A stretch of 64,000 bases of DNA from Flavobacterium arcticum. Lineage in GTDB: Bacteria; Bacteroidota; Bacteroidia; Flavobacteriales; Flavobacteriaceae. Position 1 is the stretch's first letter, and every line of letters begins with the position of its first letter. The stretch spans positions 1 through 64,000 of the forward strand of contig NZ_CP031188.1 of the NCBI RefSeq assembly GCF_003344925.1. Direction: 5' to 3'. Below are positions 28,057 to 37,345 of this stretch, one piece after another. The notes under the pieces are model-generated. The model was given only the letters and a program-made list of their open reading frames with translations. It made no database searches and was not told where the DNA came from. A program made the translations under genes and the position numbers.

Positions 28057-28064
28057 TATTTTTG
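28057..28064 (+). promoter_or_regulatory. Promoter -7 box of ndk
   Basis: TATTTTTG fits TAnnTTTG, 19 bases before the ATG at 28084. Confidence 0.55.
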
Positions 28065-28083
28065 CAGCAAATTAAAAAAAATC

Positions 28084-28503
28084 ATGGCAACAAACAGAAC
28101 ATTTACAATGATTAAGCCAGATGCTGTTGCAAACGGACACATCGGTGGTATTTTATCAATGATAACTGAAGCAGGTTTCAGAATCGTTTCTCTTAAATTA
28201 ACACAACTTACAGTAGCTGATGCTAAAGAGTTTTATGCTGTACACAGCGAAAGACCATTTTATGGTGAGCTTGTAGAGTTTATGTCTAGAGGTCCTATCG
28301 TAGCTGCTATTCTTGAAAAAGATAACGCTATCGAAGATTTCAGAACTTTAATTGGTGCTACTAACCCAGCAGAAGCTGCAGAAGGTACTATCCGTAAAAA
28401 ATATGCTACGTCAATAGGTGAAAACGCTGTTCACGGATCTGATAGCGATGAAAATGCAGCTATAGAAGGTGCATTCCATTTTGCAGGTAGAGAGCAATTC
28501 TAA
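28084..28503 (+). CDS. ndk: Nucleoside diphosphate kinase
   Basis: Transfers the gamma phosphate of ATP to NDPs through a phosphohistidine, keeping NTP and dNTP pools balanced. The 139-residue protein has the N-terminal FTMIKPDAV strand and the active-site NAVHGSDS with His117. It is transcribed alone from its own promoter and ends at a strong palindromic terminator. Codon use looks highly biased, as expected for an abundant enzyme. Confidence 0.98.
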   Translation: MATNRTFTMIKPDAVANGHIGGILSMITEAGFRIVSLKLTQLTVADAKEFYAVHSERPFYGELVEFMSRGPIVAAILEKDNAIEDFRTLIGATNPAEAAEGTIRKKYATSIGENAVHGSDSDENAAIEGAFHFAGREQF

Positions 28504-28526
28504 TAAAAGAAACACTCTTTTTATAT

Positions 28527-28555
28527 AAAAAATGCCGCTATATAGCGGCATTTTT
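28527..28555. terminator. Bidirectional terminator between ndk and the DUF721 gene
   Basis: Near-perfect palindrome AAAATGCCGCTA / TAGCGGCATTTT with A- and T-runs on both sides, between convergent genes ending at 28503 and 28558. Confidence 0.93.
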
Positions 28556-28557
28556 GT

Positions 28558-28854
28558 TTATCGTAATATTACTTCTTTGACTACTTCGCGACCTAAATCT
28601 TCATTAATCATTTTTACAATCTTTTCCTTACCATAACTCAGCTCTTCACGCAACACTGCCGATGTAAGTGCGACATATAGTGTGCCATTTTTTAGCATTA
28701 TTTCGCTAGTATAATTATTTACACCATTCCCCATAAGGTTTTTCCATGCATCGCGTACCTCTATTTTATCAATACCTGGCTGTAATCTATTAGCTCCTAT
28801 AAACTCTTTCAGCACATCGCCTATTGAGTTATTGTCATTTAATCGTTTTGCCAT
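28558..28854 (-). CDS. DUF721 (DciA-like) protein
   Basis: A 98-residue basic protein of the DUF721 family. It shows the NGTLYVALTSAVLREELSYGK block and the end GREVVKEVILR typical of the family. In other bacteria DciA loads the replicative helicase DnaB, so a replication role is plausible but inferred. Its start overlaps the stop of the upstream lipoprotein gene by one base. Confidence 0.82.
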   Translation of the reverse strand: MAKRLNDNNSIGDVLKEFIGANRLQPGIDKIEVRDAWKNLMGNGVNNYTSEIMLKNGTLYVALTSAVLREELSYGKEKIVKMINEDLGREVVKEVILR

Positions 28855-29270
28855 TATTTAATACTAAAAGGTTGTGGTTTTTTATAGTGATATTCTATAT
28901 CCTGTTCATTCTTTAATACAAGATGTTCCTCATCAATTTCAAGTATTTGTTCTTTCCATTTAGAAAAATCAGTAGTATAGCTAATATAAGTTTTATTATC
29001 TTCTTTAGTTATCGCCATTTCCTCCGAAGTATCATTTACACGATATGTACCATCAAACTGCGGCATCACTTTTTTACGAATTCCTTTATTATCTTTAAGT
29101 TCAAAATAATCAATTATAGGATTTACTTTATATTCTTTCTCAATACCATCGGGCATTATAGCTACTTCTATTTCCCAATATCCGTTTAAATATACTAAGT
29201 CTTCATCTGCAATATTATTACCACATGAAATAGTTATTATTGCCAATAAAAGTAATATACACTTCTTCAT
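28854..29270 (-). CDS. Small lipoprotein of unknown function
   Basis: A 138-residue protein with a signal peptide ending in the lipobox TISC (Cys16) and a mature part without recognisable domain. The sequence includes YLNGYWEIE near the new N-terminus and alternating beta-type stretches, which suggests a small beta-sheet domain. It is followed with one base overlap by the DUF721 gene, so the two are probably co-transcribed. Confidence 0.7.
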   Translation of the reverse strand: MKKCILLLLAIITISCGNNIADEDLVYLNGYWEIEVAIMPDGIEKEYKVNPIIDYFELKDNKGIRKKVMPQFDGTYRVNDTSEEMAITKEDNKTYISYTTDFSKWKEQILEIDEEHLVLKNEQDIEYHYKKPQPFSIK

Positions 29271-29389
29271 TCCTCTATTATTTTTTGGTAGCTACAAATT
29301 TACTGAAAATAAAATGGCTTAAAATTAAAAATAGAATGAATATCTATTAAACTATTCAATACATTTATAGTCAAACAAATAAAATATAA

Positions 29390-30460
29390 ATGAGAAATAT
29401 TCTATTAGCATTTAGTACTCTTTTTATAATATCTTGTAATTCTGATAACAATGATACTCCACCTATAGCAGAAGAAACGGAGACTATGTATTTTCCCGAT
29501 AATAATACTGATATTTGGGAAACAAAATCATCTGCCGAGCTAGGATGGAACGAAAGTGCAAAAAGCGAATTAGTTACTTTTTTAGAAACAAAAAATTCTA
29601 AATCGTTTATGATATTAGTAAACGGACGCATAGTAATGGAAGAATATTTTGACGGACATACTGCTACTACTCCTTGGTATTGGGCAAGTGCTGGTAAAAC
29701 ACTTACTACAGCACTAACTGGTATAGCCGAACAAGAAGGTTACCTCGATATAGATAGTAAAGTGAGTGATTATTTAGGCATAGGATGGACGAATGCACCC
29801 GTTGAAAAAGAAAATCTTATAACATCTAAACACTTGCTCACTATGACATCGGGGCTTGATGATGCATTAGGAGATAATGTATCACCTGCCAATTTACAAT
29901 ATGTAGCCGATGCAGGAACACGATGGGCATACCATAATGTATATGTAAAGTTGCAAGATATTGTTGCCGAAGCTACAGCGCAAAGCTGGAATGACTACTT
30001 TAACAATAAACTAAAAAGCCCAACAGGAATGACGGGGGCATGGATACCAACTGGCGATCTTAATGTTTACTGGAGCACTACACGAAGTATGGCACGTTTT
30101 GGGCTACTGGCGCTTAATAATGGTAAATGGAAAGAGCAACAAATAATAAATAGTAACTATTTTAATAATGCTATTACTCCGTCACAAAGTATTAATAAGT
30201 CATACGGTTACCTGTGGTGGATAAACGGAGAGCAAAGCTACCACTTGCCACAAACACAGTTTGAATTTCAAGGCAGCATTATACCTTCAGGTTCTGCCGA
30301 TATGTATATGGCTCTTGGTAAAAATGACCAAAAAATTTATGTTATCCCTTCTAAAAAAATGGTTATAATCCGTATGGGTAATACCGCTGATGATGAAAAT
30401 TTCGCAGTTTCTGATTTTGATGAAGAACTATGGGTAAAAATAAACTTTGTTATTAATTAA
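29390..30460 (+). CDS. Class-C beta-lactamase-like serine hydrolase, lipoprotein
   Basis: A 356-residue exported lipoprotein (lipobox FIISC, Cys16). The beta-lactamase/transpeptidase fold is shown by SAGK (Ser100 to Lys103, SxxK), the catalytic YHN (YxN) near residue 183 and the surrounding LLTMTSGLDD block. Such proteins act as D,D-peptidases, esterases or amidases; true beta-lactamase activity is not implied. It is a single gene, ended by a strong hairpin at 30462. Confidence 0.9.
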   Translation: MRNILLAFSTLFIISCNSDNNDTPPIAEETETMYFPDNNTDIWETKSSAELGWNESAKSELVTFLETKNSKSFMILVNGRIVMEEYFDGHTATTPWYWASAGKTLTTALTGIAEQEGYLDIDSKVSDYLGIGWTNAPVEKENLITSKHLLTMTSGLDDALGDNVSPANLQYVADAGTRWAYHNVYVKLQDIVAEATAQSWNDYFNNKLKSPTGMTGAWIPTGDLNVYWSTTRSMARFGLLALNNGKWKEQQIINSNYFNNAITPSQSINKSYGYLWWINGEQSYHLPQTQFEFQGSIIPSGSADMYMALGKNDQKIYVIPSKKMVIIRMGNTADDENFAVSDFDEELWVKINFVIN

Positions 30461-30461
30461 T

Positions 30462-30494
30462 AACAAAGCCCCTTCTTTAAGAAGGGGCTTTGTT
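30462..30494. terminator. Terminator between convergent genes
   Basis: AACAAAGCCCCTTC / GAAGGGGCTTTGTT, a 14-base perfect stem with a 5-base loop, one base after the serine hydrolase stop and 27 bases from the outer-membrane gene's stop. Confidence 0.9.
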
Positions 30495-30520
30495 TAACCA
30501 TATATATTATATTTTTATTC

Positions 30521-31759
30521 TTAATTTAAAGTATACCTTAGATTAAGACCTATTCTACTAATATCAGTAGTTAACATTCCTCCATTAGAAAACAGATTTC
30601 TAGCAGTTTCATATCGTATCGCTGCTCCAAATTTATTTTTATACATATAGCCAACGCCTATATTACCACAAAAGCTAGACCCTAATTCACGTTTTCTTAA
30701 CTGGGTAGTAGAGGCACTTCCATCAGTTGTAGATGAAATAGTTTCTATATTCAAATCTCCAAATGGCTTTGTTACTCCCAAAGCACCATCTATAAAAAAC
30801 TTATTATAACCTTTAACTATAGCATTATATCTCAGTCCAAACTGTAAATTAATAGCCTGCATATCAATATCATAGTTTTCAACAGTAAAACCACCAAATC
30901 CACGATCATAAACAGCTTTTGTTTTAGCAGAAAGGCTCTCAAATTCAACTTTTCCGAAAAATTCCCACTTTTCCGAAGGTAAAACTAGAGCAACTTCAAG
31001 ACCTAAAGTTGGTGCAATAACGTTTTCAACTTCAGAATCTGAGCCTGAACCTTTAATCCCAAAACTATAATAATTAGCCGCAGCAAATACTGTAAAATTA
31101 ATTTTAGATCCTTTACTCGTACTGTTGTTATAAACAGTATATAAATTACCGTTACACTCATTATACTTTTTAAAAACTCGTATAAGATCTTTCTTTCCAT
31201 AACTTATAGTTGCAAAAAAGCTGCGATCTTCGTTTTCACATCTAACATTATTTAAAAGCTGTTGTAAATAAAGGTTATTCTCAGCAACAATAGCTTCCGA
31301 AGGGCGATAACGTTTGTATAATAATTGCTGAATATCTTTTGAAGGGGTGCTATAAAAAAACTTTGTTCCTTTACTATTACTATAAGAGTATAACGAAACC
31401 TCTCCTTCTAAAATTACATTTAAGAAACCAGTAGTCTCAACCCAATCTGGTTCTGAGATACTACTTAGTCTCTTAAAATTTGTTTCAGAATTGTCTATTT
31501 CAAATATTTTCTTTATAAACTTAAACTCTTTACCTATACCATATTCAGAAATGTCATTAACATCAATAGCCGAAAATGACTCTCCTGTACTTTGTTCTTT
31601 AAATCCTAAAGATTCGGTATCATAAAAATCTGTTGTTTTAAAATAGCCATCAACACGTTGTCCATCATTAGTAATGTAGTAACCTTGTTGTTGATTTTCA
31701 TTTTGGGCATACATTGAAAATGCAGTTAATAATACTGCAAGAAAAGTAACAAATTTCAT
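30521..31759 (-). CDS. Outer-membrane beta-barrel protein
   Basis: A 412-residue exported protein with a signal peptide cleaved near FSMYAQ. The first half (about 20-190) is a soluble region with short beta strands and a cysteine pair. The second half (about 205-412) has alternating aromatic strands ending in GLNLRYTLN, as in beta-barrels that insert into the outer membrane. No function can be assigned. It lies downstream of the ftsY start, in a separate leftward unit. Confidence 0.7.
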   Translation of the reverse strand: MKFVTFLAVLLTAFSMYAQNENQQQGYYITNDGQRVDGYFKTTDFYDTESLGFKEQSTGESFSAIDVNDISEYGIGKEFKFIKKIFEIDNSETNFKRLSSISEPDWVETTGFLNVILEGEVSLYSYSNSKGTKFFYSTPSKDIQQLLYKRYRPSEAIVAENNLYLQQLLNNVRCENEDRSFFATISYGKKDLIRVFKKYNECNGNLYTVYNNSTSKGSKINFTVFAAANYYSFGIKGSGSDSEVENVIAPTLGLEVALVLPSEKWEFFGKVEFESLSAKTKAVYDRGFGGFTVENYDIDMQAINLQFGLRYNAIVKGYNKFFIDGALGVTKPFGDLNIETISSTTDGSASTTQLRKRELGSSFCGNIGVGYMYKNKFGAAIRYETARNLFSNGGMLTTDISRIGLNLRYTLN

Positions 31760-31782
31760 AAATTAATTTATTGATTAGTGAT

Positions 31783-32736
31783 TTATTTAAAGAAAGAATC
31801 TACAAATTCATGTTTATTAAACACCTGTAAATCCTCTATACCTTCGCCAATACCAATATACTTTACAGGAATTTGAAACTGATCTGAAATACCTATTACA
31901 ACACCACCTTTAGCTGTACCATCAAGTTTAGTAACAGCAAGCGAGGTAACCTCTGTTGCAGCAGTAAATTGCTTAGCTTGTTCAAAGGCATTTTGTCCTG
32001 TAGAACCATCTAGTACTAATAATACATCGTGCGGAGCATCGCCTATTACTTTTTGCATTACCCTTTTTACTTTGGTAAGCTCATTCATTAAGTTTACCTT
32101 ATTATGTAGTCGACCTGCTGTATCAATAATAACAACATCTGCATTTTGTGTAACAGCAGACTCTAATGTATCAAATGCCACAGATGCAGGGTCACTACCC
32201 ATTTGTTGTTTTACAATAGGTACTCCTACTCTATCTGCCCATACTTGCAGTTGATCTATAGCAGCAGCCCTAAAAGTATCGGCTGCACCTAATACTACAT
32301 TGTGTCCTGCTTTTTTAAACTGATAGGCAAGTTTACCAATAGTAGTTGTTTTACCAACACCATTTACACCAACCACCATAAGTACATATGGTTTTTTATC
32401 TTTCGGGATTTCAAAATCGGTTGCATTACCCGAATTAGTTTCAGATAGCAATGCAGCAATTTCTTCTCTTAATATTTGATTCAGTTCATCTGTACCCAAA
32501 TATTTATCACGAGATACGCGCTCTTCAATGCGTCCTATAACTTTAAGTGTAGTATTTACACCTACGTCAGATGATACTAAAACCTCTTCAAGGTTATCTA
32601 ATACCTCATCATCTACTTTAGATTTCCCTGCTACAGCCTTAGAAAGTTTAGAAAAGAAAGAAGTTTTTGTTTTTTCAAGCCCCTTATCAAGGGTTTCTTT
32701 TTTTTCTGAAGAAAATATTTTTTTAAAGAAACTCAT
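31783..32736 (-). CDS. ftsY: Signal recognition particle receptor FtsY
   Basis: Membrane-associated GTPase that docks SRP-ribosome complexes at SecYEG. The 317-residue protein has a short basic N-domain, P-loop GVNGVGKTT (123-131), DTFRAAAIDQL, DTAGRLHNK and TKLDGTAKGG. It lacks the long acidic A-domain of E. coli FtsY. It follows rpmB-rpmG-DUF4295 on the minus strand, but a terminator separates it, so it probably has its own promoter. Confidence 0.98.
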   Translation of the reverse strand: MSFFKKIFSSEKKETLDKGLEKTKTSFFSKLSKAVAGKSKVDDEVLDNLEEVLVSSDVGVNTTLKVIGRIEERVSRDKYLGTDELNQILREEIAALLSETNSGNATDFEIPKDKKPYVLMVVGVNGVGKTTTIGKLAYQFKKAGHNVVLGAADTFRAAAIDQLQVWADRVGVPIVKQQMGSDPASVAFDTLESAVTQNADVVIIDTAGRLHNKVNLMNELTKVKRVMQKVIGDAPHDVLLVLDGSTGQNAFEQAKQFTAATEVTSLAVTKLDGTAKGGVVIGISDQFQIPVKYIGIGEGIEDLQVFNKHEFVDSFFK

Positions 32737-32780
32737 AATATAAATAGTCTATTTATTCCGACCGTAAAGATAGAAAATAA

Positions 32781-32813
32781 AAAAGCTACTTTCCTTAACG
32801 GAAAGTAGCTTTT
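32781..32813 (-). terminator. Terminator between the DUF4295 gene and ftsY
   Basis: AAAAGCTACTTTCC / GGAAAGTAGCTTTT, a 14-base perfect stem with a 5-base loop; on the minus strand it is followed by T-rich sequence. It separates the ribosomal-protein unit from ftsY. Confidence 0.88.
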
Positions 32814-32832
32814 CTATATATGATAAGGATTA

Positions 32833-32985
32833 TTATTTCTTCTTAAGAAAAGTATCCACTTCTTCAGGAGCCATAACGCTTTCAACGAAAGTATAAGCAC
32901 CAGATTTAGGTGATTTTACCATTTTGATAGCTTTGGTAAGTCTTTTTGAAGATGTTTGTAAGGTTGCTACGGTTTTCTTTGCCAT
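32833..32985 (-). CDS. DUF4295 small basic protein
   Basis: A 50-residue lysine-rich protein. It begins MAKKTVATLQTSSKR, has the middle KMVKSPKSGAYTF and ends VDTFLKKK. The gene is in the conserved Bacteroidetes order rpmB, rpmG, DUF4295, ftsY, which suggests a ribosome-associated role. It starts seven bases after the rpmG stop. A terminator follows 20 bases after its end. Confidence 0.92.
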   Translation of the reverse strand: MAKKTVATLQTSSKRLTKAIKMVKSPKSGAYTFVESVMAPEEVDTFLKKK

Positions 32986-32992
32986 GACTCTA

Positions 32993-33175
32993 TTATTTTA
33001 TTTCTTTATGAACAGTTACTCTCTTCAAAACAGGATTAAACTTTTTAATCTCTAGTCTATCTGGAGTATTTTTTTTGTTTTTGGTAGTTATATACCTAGA
33101 AGTTCCAGCTACACCAGAAGCTTTATGCTCGGTACACTCTAAAATAACCTGGATTCTATTACCTTTCTTTGCCAT
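32993..33175 (-). CDS. rpmG: 50S ribosomal protein L33
   Basis: A 60-residue ribosomal large-subunit protein with [13 protein letters not shown] and [21 protein letters not shown] (partial motif) typical of bL33. Only one cysteine remains (ECTEH), so it is a non-zinc (C-minus) form. It lies between rpmB and the DUF4295 gene in one leftward operon. Confidence 0.97.
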   Translation of the reverse strand: MAKKGNRIQVILECTEHKASGVAGTSRYITTKNKKNTPDRLEIKKFNPVLKRVTVHKEIK

Positions 33176-33203
33176 TTTTTTCTAATATATTAGTTGGTAC
33201 AGA

Positions 33204-33440
33204 TTACTTGATAAATCCTTTTTCTTTAGCTTCTTTTAAAACTGAAGTAATACCTTTTTTGTTAATTGTTTTGATAGTAGAAGCAGCCACCCTAAGAGTT
33301 ATCCACCTGTCTTCTTCAGGAAGATAAAAACGCTTCTTCATTAAGTTTACACTAAACTTTCTCTTAGTCTTGTTCATTGCGTGAGAAACATTGTTTCCTA
33401 CCATCGCTCTTTTACCTGTAAGGGCACAAACTCTTGACAT
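33204..33440 (-). CDS. rpmB: 50S ribosomal protein L28
   Basis: A 78-residue large-subunit protein. It begins [21 protein letters not shown], the canonical bL28 N-terminus (partial motif), and continues with KRKFSVNL and [11 protein letters not shown] single cysteine (Cys5) is left, so zinc binding is unlikely. It is the first gene of the rpmB-rpmG-DUF4295 unit. Confidence 0.97.
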   Translation of the reverse strand: MSRVCALTGKRAMVGNNVSHAMNKTKRKFSVNLMKKRFYLPEEDRWITLRVAASTIKTINKKGITSVLKEAKEKGFIK

Positions 33441-33519
33441 TATATTTCGCTTTTATATCGTTATTCAAAATCAGGGTGCAAAGAAAGAAAAAATAAATCT
33501 ATTACACAAACATAATCAG

Positions 33520-34767
33520 TTAGTTTTTCAAAAATTCTTTGTAAATTTTTTCTAACGCTTTGTTCGATGCTCTGTCTATAACTTTTTCACGTGGTTGTCC
33601 TAGTTTAAGTTCCTCACTAAAAACGCCTTTAGGAGTTGCTAAACCTATAAAAACAGTCCCTACATCAGCACTACCTTCTTCTTTCGTTGGTCCTGCATTA
33701 CCTGTTGTTGCCAATGCATAATCAGTACCAAAAATAGCCTTTGCTTTTGCCGCCATAGCTTCGGCAACCTGAGCACTAACTACATTATGCTTTTTTATAA
33801 AAGCTTCTTCAATTCCTAATAAATTAACCTTACTTTCTATAGAGTAAGTAACCACCCCTCCTTTAAAATAATTAGAAGCTCCCGCAGTAGCTGTAAGCAT
33901 TTGTGCTAGTTTACCACCTGTACAACTTTCAGCTACTGCAATTGTTTTTTGTTGCTGCATAAGTAGTTTTCCTACTACAACTTCTAGTGTTTCATCTTCT
34001 TCATACCCTACTATAATATCATCTATAAGGGTTTTTAATTTCTCTGTTTCAGCAACAATACCATCGCGCAAAATAACTTCATCAAGTCCTCTAGCGCTAA
34101 GACGTAAACGTACCCTACCTGGACTTGGCAAATAGGCTAGTCTTATAAATTCGGGCAAGTTGTTTTCCCAATCCTCTATCCGCTCGGCTATTATGCTTTC
34201 TCCTTCCCCGTAAGTAAGTATTGTTTTGTGTAGTATATAAGGACGCTTATACTTAGTTATAAGCCTTGGTAACACCTCTTTTACTATTATATCTTTCATC
34301 TCATAAGGTACTCCAGGAAGCGATATAAAAACAGTTCCTTCTTTCTCCATCCACATACCTGGCGCTGTACCAACACTATTAAACAATACAGTACTGCGCG
34401 ACGGAACAAGAGCTTGGTCTTTATTCATTTGCGAAGCTGTGCGTTGTAAAACCTGTTTTATAAGTGTTTCTACATGTATAAGTACGTCTTGATTAACTAC
34501 TAATTCGTCATCAAAATATTCGCAAAGTGTGTGTTTTGTAATATCATCTTTCGTTGGTCCTAGTCCTCCTGTAATAATTACAATATCAACATTATTTTGC
34601 AATGCAGAAAGTGTGCTGAGTATATGTTGCTGCTCATCGCTTATAGAGAGCATTTCGTGTACGGCTATCCCTATTTTGTCTAATGCTTTAGCTATATAAC
34701 CCGAATTGGTATCGGTAATTTGCCCTATAAGTATTTCATCGCCTACCGTTACAATGGCTGCTTTCAT
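33520..34767 (-). CDS. cinA: CinA family protein (nicotinamide-nucleotide amidase)
   Basis: A 415-residue cytosolic protein with two domains: a MoCF/COG1058 domain (1 to about 250; [15 protein letters not shown]) that in relatives is an ADP-ribose pyrophosphatase, and a C-terminal PncC-type NMN deamidase domain (about 255-415; [14 protein letters not shown] and [13 protein letters not shown]). Together they serve NAD recycling. It is the last gene of a leftward unit with the HPt and FAH-family genes, starting 7 bases after the HPt stop. Confidence 0.95.
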   Translation of the reverse strand: MKAAIVTVGDEILIGQITDTNSGYIAKALDKIGIAVHEMLSISDEQQHILSTLSALQNNVDIVIITGGLGPTKDDITKHTLCEYFDDELVVNQDVLIHVETLIKQVLQRTASQMNKDQALVPSRSTVLFNSVGTAPGMWMEKEGTVFISLPGVPYEMKDIIVKEVLPRLITKYKRPYILHKTILTYGEGESIIAERIEDWENNLPEFIRLAYLPSPGRVRLRLSARGLDEVILRDGIVAETEKLKTLIDDIIVGYEEDETLEVVVGKLLMQQQKTIAVAESCTGGKLAQMLTATAGASNYFKGGVVTYSIESKVNLLGIEEAFIKKHNVVSAQVAEAMAAKAKAIFGTDYALATTGNAGPTKEEGSADVGTVFIGLATPKGVFSEELKLGQPREKVIDRASNKALEKIYKEFLKN

Positions 34768-34774
34768 ATAACAA

Positions 34775-35119
34775 TTAAAGATTAAAATCTTTTTTAAGTT
34801 CTTTTAATGTGAGGTTTACATAATCCTTAAGACTTTTAACCACCTCTTTTATTTCTTTTTTCTTGCCCTCTACTCTAGTCCATTCTTCTATTGTTAACAC
34901 ATCATTGTAGGCAATATCCATTCCTAATAAGTCTAGTGTAGGTTTTATCTTATGAGCGGCATAATACACTTTTTTATGATCTTTTTCATTCAATCCTTCT
35001 TTCATATTTCGTATCTCAACAGGAACTTCTTCGGTAAAAAGAATCACTATTTGCCTAGCGAAGTCTAAATCATTGTCAGAAATCGCATATACTTTCGATA
35101 AATTATAATTTAATGCCAT
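34775..35119 (-). CDS. Orphan histidine phosphotransfer (HPt) domain protein
   Basis: A 114-residue all-helical protein with the HPt signature around [14 protein letters not shown]; His56 would be the phosphoryl acceptor. HPt proteins relay phosphate between hybrid sensor kinases and response regulators. No kinase or regulator gene is in the window, so its partners must lie elsewhere. Its start overlaps the stop of the FAH gene by one base, so both are in one operon, with cinA next. Confidence 0.83.
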   Translation of the reverse strand: MALNYNLSKVYAISDNDLDFARQIVILFTEEVPVEIRNMKEGLNEKDHKKVYYAAHKIKPTLDLLGMDIAYNDVLTIEEWTRVEGKKKEIKEVVKSLKDYVNLTLKELKKDFNL

Positions 35120-35730
35120 TATTTTACGTGTATACTAAATAATTTTCTCCCTTCTAAATATCCTTCTAACACATCGTTATGGTTAACTCTAGCTACACCT
35201 TTTGGTGTACCTGTAAATATAATATCGCCTTTTTTTAGCGTAAAATATTGCGAAACATAAGCAATTAACTCATCTATTTTCCAGAGCATTTGCTGTGTGT
35301 TTCCTTTTTGCACCACACTATCATTATTAGTTAATTCAAAATTAAGATTGTTTACATCTCCCAGTTCTGCTTTACTAATAAACTCACTTATTACAGCCGA
35401 TCCGTCAAAAGCTTTTGCTTTTTCCCAAGGTAACCCTTTCTCTTTTAGCTTCACCTGAAGGTCGCGTGCTGTAAAATCAATACCAAGCCCTATTTCATCA
35501 TAATATTTATGAGCAAACTTAGCATCTATATACTTTCCTACTTTATTAATCTTTACAAGCACCTCTACTTCATGGTGCACATCATTACTAAACTCAGGTA
35601 TTACAAACGGAAACTTTTTTAGCACTATAGCTGTATCTGGCTTCATGAAAATAACAGGCTCATCTGGTTTTTCGTTTTGTAGTTCGCTAATATGATCAGC
35701 ATAATTTCTACCTATACAAATAATCTTCAT
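35119..35730 (-). CDS. Fumarylacetoacetate hydrolase (FAH) family protein
   Basis: A 203-residue enzyme of the FAH superfamily, of the short YcgM-like type. The metal-site acidic residues are in HHEVEVLVKI and the family blocks GIDFTARDLQ and GDIIFTGTPKGV are present. Members hydrolyse or decarboxylate beta-diketo acids such as acylpyruvates or oxaloacetate. Its exact substrate is unknown. It lies between the exonuclease (19-base gap) and the HPt gene (one-base overlap). Confidence 0.9.
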   Translation of the reverse strand: MKIICIGRNYADHISELQNEKPDEPVIFMKPDTAIVLKKFPFVIPEFSNDVHHEVEVLVKINKVGKYIDAKFAHKYYDEIGLGIDFTARDLQVKLKEKGLPWEKAKAFDGSAVISEFISKAELGDVNNLNFELTNNDSVVQKGNTQQMLWKIDELIAYVSQYFTLKKGDIIFTGTPKGVARVNHNDVLEGYLEGRKLFSIHVK

Positions 35731-35749
35731 TCTTAACGCTTGAATTCGT

Positions 35750-36526
35750 TTATGCTAATTTATTATTTAATTTTCGCAGTTTAATTGCTGTTAGTACTTT
35801 TTTAGTATATAATGGGAAATCAGCATTTTGCATCCAACCATAATAACCTGGCTCTTGCTCTAAAATTGTTTCTACCTTAACACCTTTATTTTTACCAAAA
35901 CCAAACACCTCATTACCATCTTTATCAAGCACTATAAAGCCTGCAAAATCTACCGTTACTTTACGAGTAGTATATTCTGAAAGTGTTTTTATATCATTTG
36001 GTAAATCATCATAATGATCTAATTGCGATTTCAATATTTCGTAGGTAGCATTAGTATCAACCTCTGCACTATGTGCATTTTCTAATATTTGACCGCAATA
36101 AAACTTATATGCTGCACTAAGAGTTCGTTCTTCTTTTTTATGAAAAATAGTTTGCACATCTACCGATACACGATTTTTCATATCAAAATCAACACCAGCA
36201 CGCAACAACTCCTCTGCTAATAACGGAATATCAAACCTATCAGAATTATACCCTCCTAAGTCAGAATCTTTCATCATAGCATATATTTGACTCGAAAGCT
36301 CTTTAAATGTAGGCTCATTAGCTACTTTTTCGTCAGTAACACCATGAAAAGCTATCGTTTCGGGTGGTATAGGTCGTTCAGGGTTTACTAGCCATGTCCT
36401 ACTCTCTTTATTCCCATTAGGATATACTTTTAGTATCGATATTTCAACAATTTTATCTTTGCTAATATCAGTTCCCGTCGTTTCAAGATCAAAAAAACAA
36501 ATGGGTCTGTGTAGTTTAAGTTCCAT
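35750..36526 (-). CDS. DEDDh 3'-5' exonuclease (DnaQ-like)
   Basis: A 258-residue exonuclease. Exo I has FFDLETTGTD with Asp13 and Glu15, an internal aspartate follows in GGYNSDRFDIP, and Exo III is HSAEVDTNATY with the His-Asp pair. The C-terminal 80 residues form an extra domain of unknown role (VFGFGKNKGVKV is a motif shared with related flavobacterial exonucleases). It may proofread or trim DNA or RNA; it is not in a polymerase operon. Confidence 0.92.
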   Translation of the reverse strand: MELKLHRPICFFDLETTGTDISKDKIVEISILKVYPNGNKESRTWLVNPERPIPPETIAFHGVTDEKVANEPTFKELSSQIYAMMKDSDLGGYNSDRFDIPLLAEELLRAGVDFDMKNRVSVDVQTIFHKKEERTLSAAYKFYCGQILENAHSAEVDTNATYEILKSQLDHYDDLPNDIKTLSEYTTRKVTVDFAGFIVLDKDGNEVFGFGKNKGVKVETILEQEPGYYGWMQNADFPLYTKKVLTAIKLRKLNNKLA

Positions 36527-36624
36527 ATCTAAATATTGTATAATTACAAATATAGCCTTAGTATATTTTAAAAAGAAACAGTATCAAGAATTTATTATCG
36601 TTCTATTTACAAACTAAAAACACC

Positions 36625-37293
36625 CTATTCATCACACTCCCATACAAAATTAGCCACAGGATATTGCTTCTTCACATAATCGAAATGCCACCATTCATTA
36701 TCATAGGGTATAAAGCCTGCCTTTGTCATAATCTTTCGCAGTACCCCTCTATTTTTTTTCCCTTCTTCTGTAATATCAATCGCAGCATAATGTGATAATT
36801 TTGAGAAATCATCAAATTCATTCCCCATATCTAACAAATTACCTTCTTGGTCTGCCAATGCAACATCTACTGCCAGTCCTCTATTATGATTAGATCCTTT
36901 ATCTGGTTTGGCAACATAGCGCGGATTATTTACTATCTCATACATTTTATACTGAAACTGATAAGGGCGATAACAATCGTAAATAACTAGTTTTAAATTT
37001 TCTGTTTTAGCTATTTGATTTGCTTCAGCTAACGCTTCGGCTGCTTCGGGACGCAAAAAGCAACGTGCGCAGGGATAAATTTTTTGATGCATAAAATTAG
37101 TCGTATCAGCATATACCATTTTATTAATAATAGTCAATGCTTCAAAGTCTATTTCGGAAAATTGATCTTGAATAGAATTTTTTACTAATGTTTTACTTTT
37201 ACCCATACTAGTACTTGTAACAAATAACACGATACCTGTTAGTGCAAGAAAAGAATAAAAGAAAAGTCTGCTTATCAATTTCATATAAAACAA
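36625..37293 (-). CDS. D-alanyl-D-alanine dipeptidase (M15/VanX family)
   Basis: A 222-residue zinc peptidase that cleaves D-Ala-D-Ala or similar dipeptides from the cell wall. A membrane segment (about 7-27) is likely a signal anchor. Zinc ligands are His136 and Asp143 in SNHNRGLAVD, with His203 and catalytic Glu200 in NEWWHFDY, and Arg109 of YDCYRPY matches the substrate-binding arginine. There is no vanHA nearby, so this is a periplasmic cell-wall enzyme rather than a vancomycin-resistance gene. Confidence 0.93.
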   Translation of the reverse strand: MFYMKLISRLFFYSFLALTGIVLFVTSTSMGKSKTLVKNSIQDQFSEIDFEALTIINKMVYADTTNFMHQKIYPCARCFLRPEAAEALAEANQIAKTENLKLVIYDCYRPYQFQYKMYEIVNNPRYVAKPDKGSNHNRGLAVDVALADQEGNLLDMGNEFDDFSKLSHYAAIDITEEGKKNRGVLRKIMTKAGFIPYDNEWWHFDYVKKQYPVANFVWECDE

Positions 37294-37345
37294 ATATATA
37301 AATTGACAGACAGACTTTTAGTTAAAAAAAACGGTATATACTTCT

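Noticed and set aside
36625..37293. VanX-like dipeptidase as vancomycin resistance
   Set aside because: No vanH, vanA or regulator genes are near. M15 dipeptidases are common cell-wall enzymes in Bacteroidetes.
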